Positions 1 through 5,292 of a stretch of DNA of 5,292 bases are shown here, in pieces; within the stretch, counting starts at the first letter, position 1, and every line of letters starts with the position of its first letter. Source of the stretch: Acidobacteriota bacterium (GTDB lineage: Bacteria > Acidobacteriota > Vicinamibacteria > Vicinamibacterales > 2-12-FULL-66-21); the NCBI GenBank assembly GCA_013694635.1, contig JACDCA010000470.1, positions 1 to 5,292 of the forward strand. The letters run 5' to 3'. Under the pieces are notes generated by a model that was not told the origin of the DNA, searched no databases, and was given only the letters and a program-made list of their open reading frames with translations. The position numbers and the translations under genes were made by a program.

Positions 1-25
1 GCGTTAGGCGCTTCGACGTTGTCAC

Positions 26-2443
26 CTACTTTGTCGCGGTCGTCGTTTTTCGCGCGGGCGAATTCTTCACGTACTTGTCCAGCCAGTTGATCGTCTCGGC
101 AACGACGTGCATGTTCGATTCGCGGGCGGCGTAGCCGTGTGCTTCCGCGGGAAGGGTGACATACCGGACCGTCGCGCCGTGGCCCTTCAAGGCCATGTAG
201 AGCCGATCGGACTGGATCGGGAACGTTCCGGAATTGTCGTCTGCCTCGCCATGGATCAGGAGAATCGGCTCGTTGATCTTGTGCGCGAAGTTGAATGGCG
301 ACATGTTCAAGTAGACCTGCGGCGCTTCCCAATAGGTGCGCGTTTCGGCCTGGAAGCCGAAGGGCGTCAGGGTGCGGTTGTACGCGCCGCTGCGCGCGAC
401 GCCGGCGGCGAAGAGGTCCGAATGCGCGAGGAGGTTCGCTGTCATGAAGGCGCCGTAGCTGTGGCCCCCGACACCCACGCGCGCGCGGTCGGCAATGCCG
501 AGCTCCACCGCCTTGTCGATCGCCGCTTCAGCGCTCGACACGAGCTGCTGCACGTAGCTGTCGTTGGCGGTCTCTCCCGGACCCACGATGGGCATCGTGG
601 GTCCGTCGAAAATCGCGTAGCCATGAGCGAGCAACAACAGGTGCGACGATCCGCTGACCGTCGTGAAGCGATTCGGCGATCCGACGACCTGGCTCGCCGC
701 GTCCGCGTCGACGAACTCGCGCGGGTACGCCCACACGAGCATCGGCAACCGCTCGCCTTTCTTCTGTCCGGGCGGCAGGTAGATCGTGCCACTGAGGCCG
801 ACGCCGTCTTTGCGCGTGTACGTTACCAGCATCCGTTCGGCCGCCGTGATCTGTGGATGCGGGTCCTTGAACGACGTGATCGCCGTCCTGGTTGTGCCGG
901 GCAGTTCACGCACGTAGTAGTTCGGCGGTTGCGTACGGGTTTCGTGCCTCGTCATCACCCGCTTCCCGTCATCGGACAAGAGACCGACGACGGTTTCATG
1001 GCTGTGGTCGTCGGAGCGGAAGAGGCGTTCGGCCTGGAACGTTTTCAGGTTCAATCGGTCGAGGAATGGGCGGTCACCCTCCTTCGACGCGCCCGCTCCG
1101 CTCAGATAGATGAAGTCTCCGGCCTGGTGAATGGTCGAGCGGGTCGGCCGGAAGAGCGGAGTCCCCGGATGCGAATACGAGTCCTGCTGCTTGCGGTCCC
1201 ACAACTTGCGCGGCTCTCCCCACGCTCTGTTCAACACCCACGTCCGCGTCGTCCGCGTCTTTCGATCGTTCTCGGTGAGGAGGATGGCTCCGCTGTCGGT
1301 CCAGTTCGCGCCGCCGTAGCGGTACTGCGTCTTCGCAACTTCCGCGGGCTCGCCGGTGAATGGCGCCTTGAGTGCGAGGATGCGATCGCGGTGAGGCACG
1401 TCGTTGCGAATGTCCCCTGTATCGAGCGCCTCGACCCAGATGAGCGTCGCCGGTTCGAGCGGCACCCATCGATACGAACGGGGTCCGGTTAGAACACCAT
1501 TGATCGGCACGGTGTCGCCCATCGGCACATCGGCGATCGTGCGGAGCACCTGGCCGGTCCTCGACCAGACCTCCACGTCCGAGGGGAATTCGAACCACGT
1601 CACCAGGCGCGAGAACGGGCGCTTGACCTTCTGCACCACCAGGTGCTGCCCATCGGGAGACACTGTAAAACTTGAGAACATGGCGGGACGGCCGATGGGC
1701 TCGCGGCGGCCCGTCGCAGCTTCGACCGATGCAAGTTGCGACTGCATGTAGTACTCGAACAACGCTTCATCGTGCGCACTGGTGAGCAGATCCTGATACG
1801 TGCGGACGGGGCCCGGCTTGCCGACGCTCTCCTGGATGTTCGGGCCCGTGGGCGTCTTCGACGGCGGCGGCGCCGTGGCGCGTGGCGAGGGGATGAATCC
1901 GCAGATCAGCGCGGTGCTGTTTTCGAGCCACTGGCACGTGCCGTTCAAACCGTTGATCGCGGCACCGGGTACGAGCCGCGACTGTCCGGTGGCCACGTCA
2001 GCGACGTACAGCTCGATCGTGTCTTCGCGGGTATTGGTGAAGGCGATGCGCTTCGAGTCAGGAGAGAACAGCGCGCCGCCGATCTTCGCGCCGGCCGGAA
2101 CGACGATCATTCGCTCGGCGCCGGACGCGATCGTGCGAATCGTGATTCCAGTCGCGGGCGCCGTGCGGTGCGGCCCGTTCGTTCTCGGGTTGATCCGCAT
2201 ACCGGCGAGCCTCTGCATCGGCTGCGAGACTTCAGATATCGGCGGCATGCTGCGGCGCGGCATCAGCGCGATGACGTCGCGCGATGGGCTGACCGCTACA
2301 TTCGGTAGTGGTTCGGCCGTCATGATGTCGACGATCGCCTTCGGAGGCGTGAGATAACCGGATGGCTGGGGGGGCGGCGCCTGCGCGGAAAGTACCGATC
2401 CAGCGAGAATGACAGCTACGAACGCCGAGGATGTGCTTCTCAT
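26..2443 (-). CDS. Secreted S9 family (prolyl oligopeptidase) serine peptidase, S9D glutamyl-endopeptidase-like
   Basis: This is an 805-residue exported serine peptidase, probably hydrolysing peptides in the periplasm or outside the cell. Residues 1-22 look like a Sec signal peptide: basic start, hydrophobic AFVAVILAGSVLSA, and an AQA site before a proline run. Residues about 40-530 carry beta-propeller-type repeats (for example FSPDSKRIAF at 126-135 and VSPDGQHLVV at 261-270). The GPNIQES...RTYQDLL segment at 200-220 is typical of S9D proteins. Residues about 540-795 are the alpha/beta-hydrolase domain. The nucleophile is Ser662 in GGHSYGAF, the acid is probably Asp735 in HGEADDNSGTFP, and the base is His769 in EAHGYAARES. 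The HGYAARES and GTFP motifs point to the glutamyl-endopeptidase-like subgroup rather than DPP4 or prolyl oligopeptidase proper. Length and catalytic residues match a complete enzyme. The ATG has GGAGG five bases upstream. The exact specificity cannot be read from the sequence. Confidence 0.95.
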   Translation of the reverse strand: MRSTSSAFVAVILAGSVLSAQAPPPQPSGYLTPPKAIVDIMTAEPLPNVAVSPSRDVIALMPRRSMPPISEVSQPMQRLAGMRINPRTNGPHRTAPATGITIRTIASGAERMIVVPAGAKIGGALFSPDSKRIAFTNTREDTIELYVADVATGQSRLVPGAAINGLNGTCQWLENSTALICGFIPSPRATAPPPSKTPTGPNIQESVGKPGPVRTYQDLLTSAHDEALFEYYMQSQLASVEAATGRREPIGRPAMFSSFTVSPDGQHLVVQKVKRPFSRLVTWFEFPSDVEVWSRTGQVLRTIADVPMGDTVPINGVLTGPRSYRWVPLEPATLIWVEALDTGDIRNDVPHRDRILALKAPFTGEPAEVAKTQYRYGGANWTDSGAILLTENDRKTRTTRTWVLNRAWGEPRKLWDRKQQDSYSHPGTPLFRPTRSTIHQAGDFIYLSGAGASKEGDRPFLDRLNLKTFQAERLFRSDDHSHETVVGLLSDDGKRVMTRHETRTQPPNYYVRELPGTTRTAITSFKDPHPQITAAERMLVTYTRKDGVGLSGTIYLPPGQKKGERLPMLVWAYPREFVDADAASQVVGSPNRFTTVSGSSHLLLLAHGYAIFDGPTMPIVGPGETANDSYVQQLVSSAEAAIDKAVELGIADRARVGVGGHSYGAFMTANLLAHSDLFAAGVARSGAYNRTLTPFGFQAETRTYWEAPQVYLNMSPFNFAHKINEPILLIHGEADDNSGTFPIQSDRLYMALKGHGATVRYVTLPAEAHGYAARESNMHVVAETINWLDKYVKNSPARKTTTATK
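578..605. repeat. Perfect 13-bp inverted repeat inside the peptidase gene
   Basis: CGGACCCACGATG at 578-590 is followed by GG and then its exact reverse complement at 593-605. As RNA it would form a 12-bp stem with a 4-base loop. It lies in the codons for residues 614-622 (GPTMPIVGP) of the peptidase, a segment that resembles a conserved S9D motif, so protein constraint may explain part of the symmetry. No function is assigned. Confidence 0.85.
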
Positions 2444-2448
2444 GCGGG

Positions 2449-2453
2449 CCTCC
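2449..2453 (-). promoter_or_regulatory. Ribosome binding site of the S9 peptidase gene
   Basis: On the minus strand GGAGG stands five bases before the ATG at 2443. It is the best Shine-Dalgarno match in the window and fixes the peptidase start. It extends to GGGAGG, and the first three G residues are also part of a small hairpin. Confidence 0.8.
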
Positions 2454-2466
2454 CGTTTTGAACGGG
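2452..2466 (-). repeat. Small hairpin overlapping the peptidase ribosome binding site
   Basis: CCCGTT and AACGGG form a perfect 6-bp inverted repeat around three bases. In the minus-strand RNA the 3' arm AACGGG contains the first three G residues of the GGGAGG Shine-Dalgarno sequence, so folding could partly mask the site. If transcription starts from the weak TAACAT at 2471-2476, the 5' arm would be only partly transcribed. A regulatory role is inference. Confidence 0.5.
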
Positions 2467-2478
2467 CTCGATGTTACA

Positions 2479-2527
2479 CCCGGCGCCGGCTTGCGCCGGC
2501 GGCGGATAAGGAGTGAGCGGGTGAGGG
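2479..2527 (-). repeat. REP-like palindromic intergenic element (candidate)
   Basis: The core is a GC-rich hairpin: CGCCGGC at 2484-2490, loop TTGC, then GCCGGCG at 2495-2501. On the minus strand it is preceded by CCCTCACCCGCTCACTCC, so the layout is a pyrimidine-rich CTCACCC-type head followed by a GC hairpin. This resembles bacterial repetitive extragenic palindromes, whose chance translation gives strings like HPLTPYPPPAQAGAG, as here. Only one copy lies in the window, so its repeated nature is not shown. Confidence 0.45.
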
Positions 2528-2595
2528 CCGACGCCTGTGCCAGCATGAACATGACGCCAAACGCGAGCAACACGATCGGAGCTGACGGTATCCTG

Positions 2596-2600
2596 GGTGA
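2596..2600 (+). promoter_or_regulatory. Ribosome binding site deciding the start of the GH42-like gene
   Basis: GGTGA lies five bases before the ATG at 2606 and matches the 3' part of the AGGAGGTGA consensus. A GTG at 2597 in the same frame lies inside this motif and has GGAG only about 15 bases upstream, which is too far. ATG 2606 is therefore preferred over GTG 2597. ATG 2612 and ATG 2621 remain possible. Confidence 0.55.
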
Positions 2601-2605
2601 GAATA

Positions 2606-3553
2606 ATGCGCATGGCGTCAATGCTGTTTTGGGTCGCGCTCAGCGTTGCGGGCCAGCTCAACGAGGGGCCGCCGTTTGTCGCGATAGGCGTGTGGTACAC
2701 GGCGCCGGTCGATCCGGAACCGATGCGACAGGACTTTCACGCCATTCGCGCCTCTGGATTCAACGCCGTTATGACGTCGGTGAGCTGGAAGGATGGCGAG
2801 CCTCGGCGCGGCGGGTACAACTTGCTGCCGCTGGATCGTTTGATCGCCGTCGCGACCGAAGCCGGGCTCCGCGTGCACGTCGACGTTTTGACCGAGCCGG
2901 AGCCTTCCTGGAAGACCGAGGGGACGAACGCACTGGCCGGGAGTTTCTACGAGTACGTTCGGAAGCGTGTGGGATCGCATCCCACGGTGCTTGCCGTTGA
3001 TCTGCCCGGGACGAACCCTCCGGAGGAGAGTCGCCGTGCCATCGTCGGCACCGGTCCCGGGCTGCGCACCATGAGACAGGCGCGGGTCGCGTTGTGGTCG
3101 GCCATCGCCCGAGGATCGCGCGGATTCAGTTTCGGCAGCCCGGATGATCGGGTGAGCGCGGAAGTCCTCGCGCTCGGCGAAGTCGCGGGCGTCATCACGA
3201 GGAATTCCGCGCTCTTCGCGCCACTGCAGCCGCGCCGGGCCGGCGAGGTCACCGTCACGGGAGGCGGTAGCGGGGTTTCGGTGAGCATCCTCGAATCTGC
3301 CGAGGCGATCGCCGTGATCGCGGTCAACCATTCGCCCGACGTGCGGAAGGTCACGATCACATTTCCTCCGGATACGCCCGAGGCGATCTGGCAGAACATG
3401 GAAGCGGGCAACGAGGTTCATTTCGTGATGGGCCGCACCGGTCCCTCCCTCGAGTACACCTTTGCCGGCGAGGATGTTCTCGTGCTGGCGATCAGTAAGA
3501 AGCTGCGCCAGGGGCTCCCTGGCCGTCAAACCACGCGCTTGATGCGGCGGTAG
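2606..3553 (+). CDS. Short GH42-like (clan GH-A) TIM-barrel protein, probably exported, likely lacking the catalytic core
   Basis: This 315-residue protein starts with a short hydrophobic leader (MRMASMLFWVALSVAG), suggesting export. Residues 24-100 look like the first strands of a GH42/clan A barrel: IGVWYTAPVDPEPMRQDFHA, GFNAVMTSVSW, YNLLPLDRLIAVATEAGLRVHVDVLTEPEPSW. Residues 113-133 (FYEYVRKRVGSHPTVLAVDL) resemble the helix and strand 4 that normally precede the acid/base N-E motif. Here the strand is followed by PGTNPPEE, and by residue 153 the sequence already resembles the late-barrel region (LRTMRQARVALWSAIARGSRGFSFGS). Residues 190-300 resemble the region after the barrel (AGVITRNSALFAPLQPRR) plus a beta domain ending VLVLAIS. 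GH42 enzymes are usually around 650-700 residues. The reading frame is intact. It could be a non-catalytic binding protein or a decaying gene. The family link is from recognition and is moderately sure. Confidence 0.7.
   Translation: MRMASMLFWVALSVAGQLNEGPPFVAIGVWYTAPVDPEPMRQDFHAIRASGFNAVMTSVSWKDGEPRRGGYNLLPLDRLIAVATEAGLRVHVDVLTEPEPSWKTEGTNALAGSFYEYVRKRVGSHPTVLAVDLPGTNPPEESRRAIVGTGPGLRTMRQARVALWSAIARGSRGFSFGSPDDRVSAEVLALGEVAGVITRNSALFAPLQPRRAGEVTVTGGGSGVSVSILESAEAIAVIAVNHSPDVRKVTITFPPDTPEAIWQNMEAGNEVHFVMGRTGPSLEYTFAGEDVLVLAISKKLRQGLPGRQTTRLMRR
3507..3523 (-). terminator. Hairpin just after the DUF1206 stop (candidate terminator)
   Basis: GCCAGGG and CCCTGGC form a perfect 7-bp inverted repeat around three bases. 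On the minus strand it starts two bases after the DUF1206 TGA (3526-3528). The following sequence has CTTCTT rather than a clear U-run, so it is at best a weak intrinsic terminator. It lies within the last codons of the plus-strand GH42-like gene. Confidence 0.35.
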
Positions 3554-4308
3554 CGGGCGTGAAGTGCCTGGTCGAACGCGTACGCGAGCAGGCCCGCGCC
3601 GACAAACCCGAGGATCCAGATGCCGTTGGCCATGTCGGCAATCTGCAGCATCGAGTCCCTGGTGCCCTGCGCCTCGCTCGGATCGCGCTGGAGCGCGGCT
3701 CTGACCAGAAACCCGCCAAGGACCGTGATGATGAGGCCGCGCGCGCCGATGCCGAAGCTGCTGATCACCTCGGCCGCCTTCCGCAGCCGCGGTGCGACTG
3801 ATGAGAGGTCCAGCGTGTCGCTGTAGCCCCGGCGGAATCCGGCAATGATCTGTGACACGCCATAGCCGGCCACGATCAATCCGCCGATGCCGACGAGCCA
3901 GGCGCCCAGCGGCACCGCCATGAGGCGCGCGGTCCACATCTGCGCTTCGCCAGGCTTGGAGCCGCCCATGCCCTGAAAGAGGCGCAGCGCTTCGATGCCC
4001 AGCGCGCCATAGATCACCGCGCGCCCACCGTTGCCGATCCGCTTGACGAGCCCTTTGAAGCTGGTGCCATGACGGTCCGGATCGCGAATCGCGTCCAGCG
4101 CCCGCCAGAGGGCATAGCCGCACAGACCGAGGGCGAGGATGAGGAGCATGATGCGGCCGGCGGGGCTGCCGAGCATCACGCGCAAGGCGCCGCTGGTATC
4201 GGTGACGCGCCCGCCGCGGCCAGCCGCCGCGGCGATCGCGAGCGACCCGACGATCGCGTAGATCACCGCCTTCGAGGCGTAGCCGAGTCGCGCGAGCTGT
4301 TCGAGCAT
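3526..4308 (-). CDS. DUF1206 domain membrane protein (three repeats)
   Basis: This 260-residue integral membrane protein consists of three DUF1206-type repeats, each with two hydrophobic helices, giving about six membrane segments. First halves: LARLGYASKAVIYAIVGSLA (5-24), VKRIGNGGRAVIYGALGIEA (88-107) and SSFGIGARGLIITVLGGFLV (183-202). Second halves: about 51-76 (LALGLCGYALWRALDA), 135-161 (GGLIVAGYGVSQIIAGF) and 229-256 (VGAGLLAYAFDQALHARY). The recurring G-R-A/G-x-I-Y/T and GLxxYAxxQ elements define the repeats. The family's function is unknown. The ATG at 4308 is chosen because the first repeat starts right after it; the open frame extends 53 codons further upstream, but that part lies inside the DinB gene and is low-complexity. 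The gene follows the DinB stop by 14 bases with no strong ribosome binding site, so translation is probably coupled. Its 3' end overlaps the convergent GH42-like gene by 28 bases. Confidence 0.9.
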   Translation of the reverse strand: MLEQLARLGYASKAVIYAIVGSLAIAAAAGRGGRVTDTSGALRVMLGSPAGRIMLLILALGLCGYALWRALDAIRDPDRHGTSFKGLVKRIGNGGRAVIYGALGIEALRLFQGMGGSKPGEAQMWTARLMAVPLGAWLVGIGGLIVAGYGVSQIIAGFRRGYSDTLDLSSVAPRLRKAAEVISSFGIGARGLIITVLGGFLVRAALQRDPSEAQGTRDSMLQIADMANGIWILGFVGAGLLAYAFDQALHARYRRIKRVV

Positions 4309-4322
4309 GGTTCCGAAAATTA

Positions 4323-4817
4323 TCAGCGGATGGCGCGGCTGTAGAACAGGTCGTGATCGCCGGGCGGATCGATGCCCGACAATCGGAGGGCGAGTGCGAT
4401 CTGCGCCCAATGCCGAGTTTCGTGCAGCAGGATGTGGAAGAGCAGCTTGCGCGGCGTCATCTCCCACAGCCGGTCGCGTACTTCAAAGGTGCGTATCTGG
4501 TTCGCCACGTCTTCGTCGGCTTCCTGCACGAACTGCTCCAGTTCGCGCCTGACGGACGCGCCGTAATCGAAGAGCGGTGCCGCGTTGTTGCCGGTCAAGC
4601 CTGTAGCGTCGGCGACCGGTTCGTTCCGAAGCCGCTGCAGGTGGCGTCGCTCGACGAGAAAAATGTGGTCGATCAACCGTCCAATGGTGCTGAACCGGTC
4701 GCTGTTCTGAAGCGGCAATTCCAGGCAGGCGGCATGATCGGTGAAGAACCGCCGCCACTTGCCGCGTTCCTCATCGGTATAGCGAAGCAACTCCTCGAAC
4801 GCGAGTGTCAACGGCAT
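4323..4817 (-). CDS. DinB family protein (putative metal-dependent four-helix-bundle enzyme)
   Basis: This 164-residue protein has the DinB/YfiT-like four-helix pattern and the usual length for that fold. The likely metal-binding histidines are His51 (RLIDHIFLVERRH) and His132 and His136 in the HETRHWAQ motif, the family's HxxxH signature. Family members use such a centre for thiol-dependent transfer or hydrolysis reactions, for example with bacillithiol or mycothiol, but most, including this one, have no known substrate. No signal peptide or membrane segment is seen, so it should be cytoplasmic. It is the first gene of a probable two-gene operon with the DUF1206 gene and ends in tandem stops TGA TAA. 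The start ATG at 4817 has only a weak GGAT upstream and lies 24 bases from the divergent aminotransferase start. Confidence 0.9.
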   Translation of the reverse strand: MPLTLAFEELLRYTDEERGKWRRFFTDHAACLELPLQNSDRFSTIGRLIDHIFLVERRHLQRLRNEPVADATGLTGNNAAPLFDYGASVRRELEQFVQEADEDVANQIRTFEVRDRLWEMTPRKLLFHILLHETRHWAQIALALRLSGIDPPGDHDLFYSRAIR

Positions 4818-4823
4818 GGATCC

Positions 4824-4834
4824 GATAGTCTATC
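4824..4834. promoter_or_regulatory. Small inverted repeat between divergent DinB and aminotransferase starts
   Basis: GATAG, one base, then CTATC sits in the centre of the 24-base gap between two divergent start codons. Each strand reads a TAnnnT hexamer here (TAGTCT at 4826-4831 on plus, TAGACT at 4827-4832 on minus), 9-10 bases before each ATG. This could be a pair of face-to-face -10 elements or a small operator. The repeat is certain; its function is a guess. Confidence 0.3.
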
Positions 4835-4841
4835 AGCCAGG

Positions 4842-5292
4842 ATGTTCTCGTCCCGCCTGCCGCGCGACCTCTCCCCGAACACGCTGGCGCGCAGCGTCGC
4901 CCTGCATCGTGCCGCGCGGCGGCCGCTGCTGGATCTGACGGCTACCAACGCGACGACAGCCGGTCTTGCTTATCCGCAGGATCTCCTTGCGTCCCTCTCG
5001 AGCCCCGCCGCGCTCGAATATCGGCCAGAACCCTTCGGATCGATGGAGGCTCGCGAGGCGGTCGCCCGCGACTACGCGCGGCGCGGATCCACTGTTGCTC
5101 CTGATCGGATCGTGCTGACGGCGAGCACCAGCGAGGCGTACTCGCTGCTCTTTAAATTGCTCTGTGATACGGGAGACGCCGTGCTCGTCCCGGCGCCCAG
5201 TTATCCGCTGTTCGAGCATCTGTCGCGCCTCGACGGTGTGCAACCACTCACGTATCGCCTCGAGTATCACGGCCAGTGGATGGTCGATGAAC
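4842..5292 (+). CDS. PLP-dependent class I/II aminotransferase, N-terminal part (runs off the window)
   Basis: The frame is open from ATG 4842 to the last base and gives the first 150 residues of a fold-type I aminotransferase. Visible family features are LLDLTATNATTAGLAYP (29-45, substrate-side N-terminal segment), YRPEPFGSMEAREAVARDYA (60-79, matching the YxxxxGxxxLRxAIA region), the PLP phosphate-binding turn TASTSEAY (93-100), and the strand and turn DAVLVPAPSYPLFEHL (112-127), where this family usually has the residue contacting the PLP ring. The Schiff-base lysine and the rest of the enzyme lie beyond the window. It should transfer an amino group between an amino acid and a keto acid in the cytoplasm; the substrate cannot be told. 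No upstream in-frame start is better, and the only SD-like bases (AGG) abut the ATG, so the mRNA may be leaderless or very short-leadered. It is divergent from DinB. Confidence 0.92.
   Translation, partial: MFSSRLPRDLSPNTLARSVALHRAARRPLLDLTATNATTAGLAYPQDLLASLSSPAALEYRPEPFGSMEAREAVARDYARRGSTVAPDRIVLTASTSEAYSLLFKLLCDTGDAVLVPAPSYPLFEHLSRLDGVQPLTYRLEYHGQWMVDE

Larger units (their letters stand above)
2444..2605. other. Divergent intergenic region between peptidase and GH42-like genes
   Basis: These 162 bases separate two divergent genes and should contain promoters for both. They hold a small hairpin at the peptidase ribosome binding site, a GC-rich REP-like hairpin, and the Shine-Dalgarno sequence of the plus-strand gene. 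A weak -10-like TAACAT on the minus strand (2471-2476) and a weak TATCCT on the plus strand (2589-2594) are visible. Neither has a convincing -35 partner, so no promoter is called. No credible gene lies here. Confidence 0.6.

Noticed and set aside
1..25. Sequence downstream of the peptidase stop, checked for a terminator
   Set aside because: Only very short GC repeats (about 3 bp) and no T-run are visible, and the window ends too soon to judge.
107..1492. Long plus-strand open frame (461 codons) opposite the peptidase gene
   Set aside because: It is antisense to a complete, well-recognised S9 peptidase. Its translation is rich in Arg, Val, Glu and Gly with no recognisable domain, as expected for the complement of GC-rich codons.
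2440..2700. Minus-strand 86-codon frame whose stop overlaps the peptidase ATG (ATGA)
   Set aside because: The overlap looks like translational coupling, but the frame runs through the REP-like element and antisense through the GH42-like leader. It has no recognisable domain, and the peptidase has its own strong ribosome binding site.
2618..4123. Long minus-strand open frame (501 codons) across the GH42-like and DUF1206 genes
   Set aside because: It covers parts of two recognisable genes in other frames, and its translation is arginine-rich with no domain. It is a by-product of high GC content.
1381..4240. Several GCGATCGC octamers (near 1382, 3304 and 4233), recalling the cyanobacterial HIP1 motif
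   Set aside because: Three copies are too few to count as enriched in GC-rich sequence with many GATCG-containing codons, and nothing else here suggests a cyanobacterium.
4309..4467. Upstream extension of the DUF1206 gene by 53 codons
   Set aside because: The extension lies inside the DinB coding sequence and is low-complexity. The first DUF1206 repeat begins immediately after ATG 4308.
4833..5270. Minus-strand open frame of 145 codons at the right end
   Set aside because: It is antisense to the clear aminotransferase reading frame, which has conserved PLP-fold motifs.

Overview
This 5.3 kb window is GC-rich, gene-dense bacterial chromosome. An S9D-type secreted peptidase whose signal peptide ends in AQA followed by prolines, a short GH42-like TIM-barrel protein, a DinB/DUF1206 gene pair and a class I/II aminotransferase together suggest an Acidobacteriota genome (Vicinamibacteria-like). 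That placement is inferred from protein style; no rRNA or marker gene is present. There are no tRNAs, CRISPR arrays, transposases or phage genes.

Layout. (1) 26-2443, minus: complete exported prolyl-oligopeptidase-family serine peptidase of the glutamyl-endopeptidase-like S9D group, with its catalytic residues intact. (2) 2444-2605: divergent intergenic region. It holds a GC-rich REP-like hairpin, a second small hairpin overlapping the peptidase ribosome binding site, and a Shine-Dalgarno sequence for the next gene. (3) 2606-3553, plus: a 315-residue GH42-like protein that appears to lack the middle of the barrel, including the usual catalytic positions. (4) 3526-4308, minus: DUF1206 membrane protein with three repeats and about six membrane segments. 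It is the downstream gene of a pair with (5) 4323-4817, minus: a DinB-fold protein with its metal-binding histidines. (6) 4842-5292, plus: the first 150 codons of a PLP-dependent class I/II aminotransferase that runs off the window end.

The genes do not form one recognisable pathway. The peptidase and the GH42-like protein are both predicted to be exported and could share the divergent region between them. DinB and DUF1206 are probably co-transcribed (14 bp apart) and meet the GH42-like gene tail to tail with a 28 bp coding overlap. The DinB and aminotransferase start codons are only 24 bp apart.

I see no convincing new system. The items most worth a second look are a perfect 13-bp inverted repeat inside the peptidase gene, the apparently core-deleted glycosidase-like protein, the REP-like element, and the compact divergent start region at 4818-4841.
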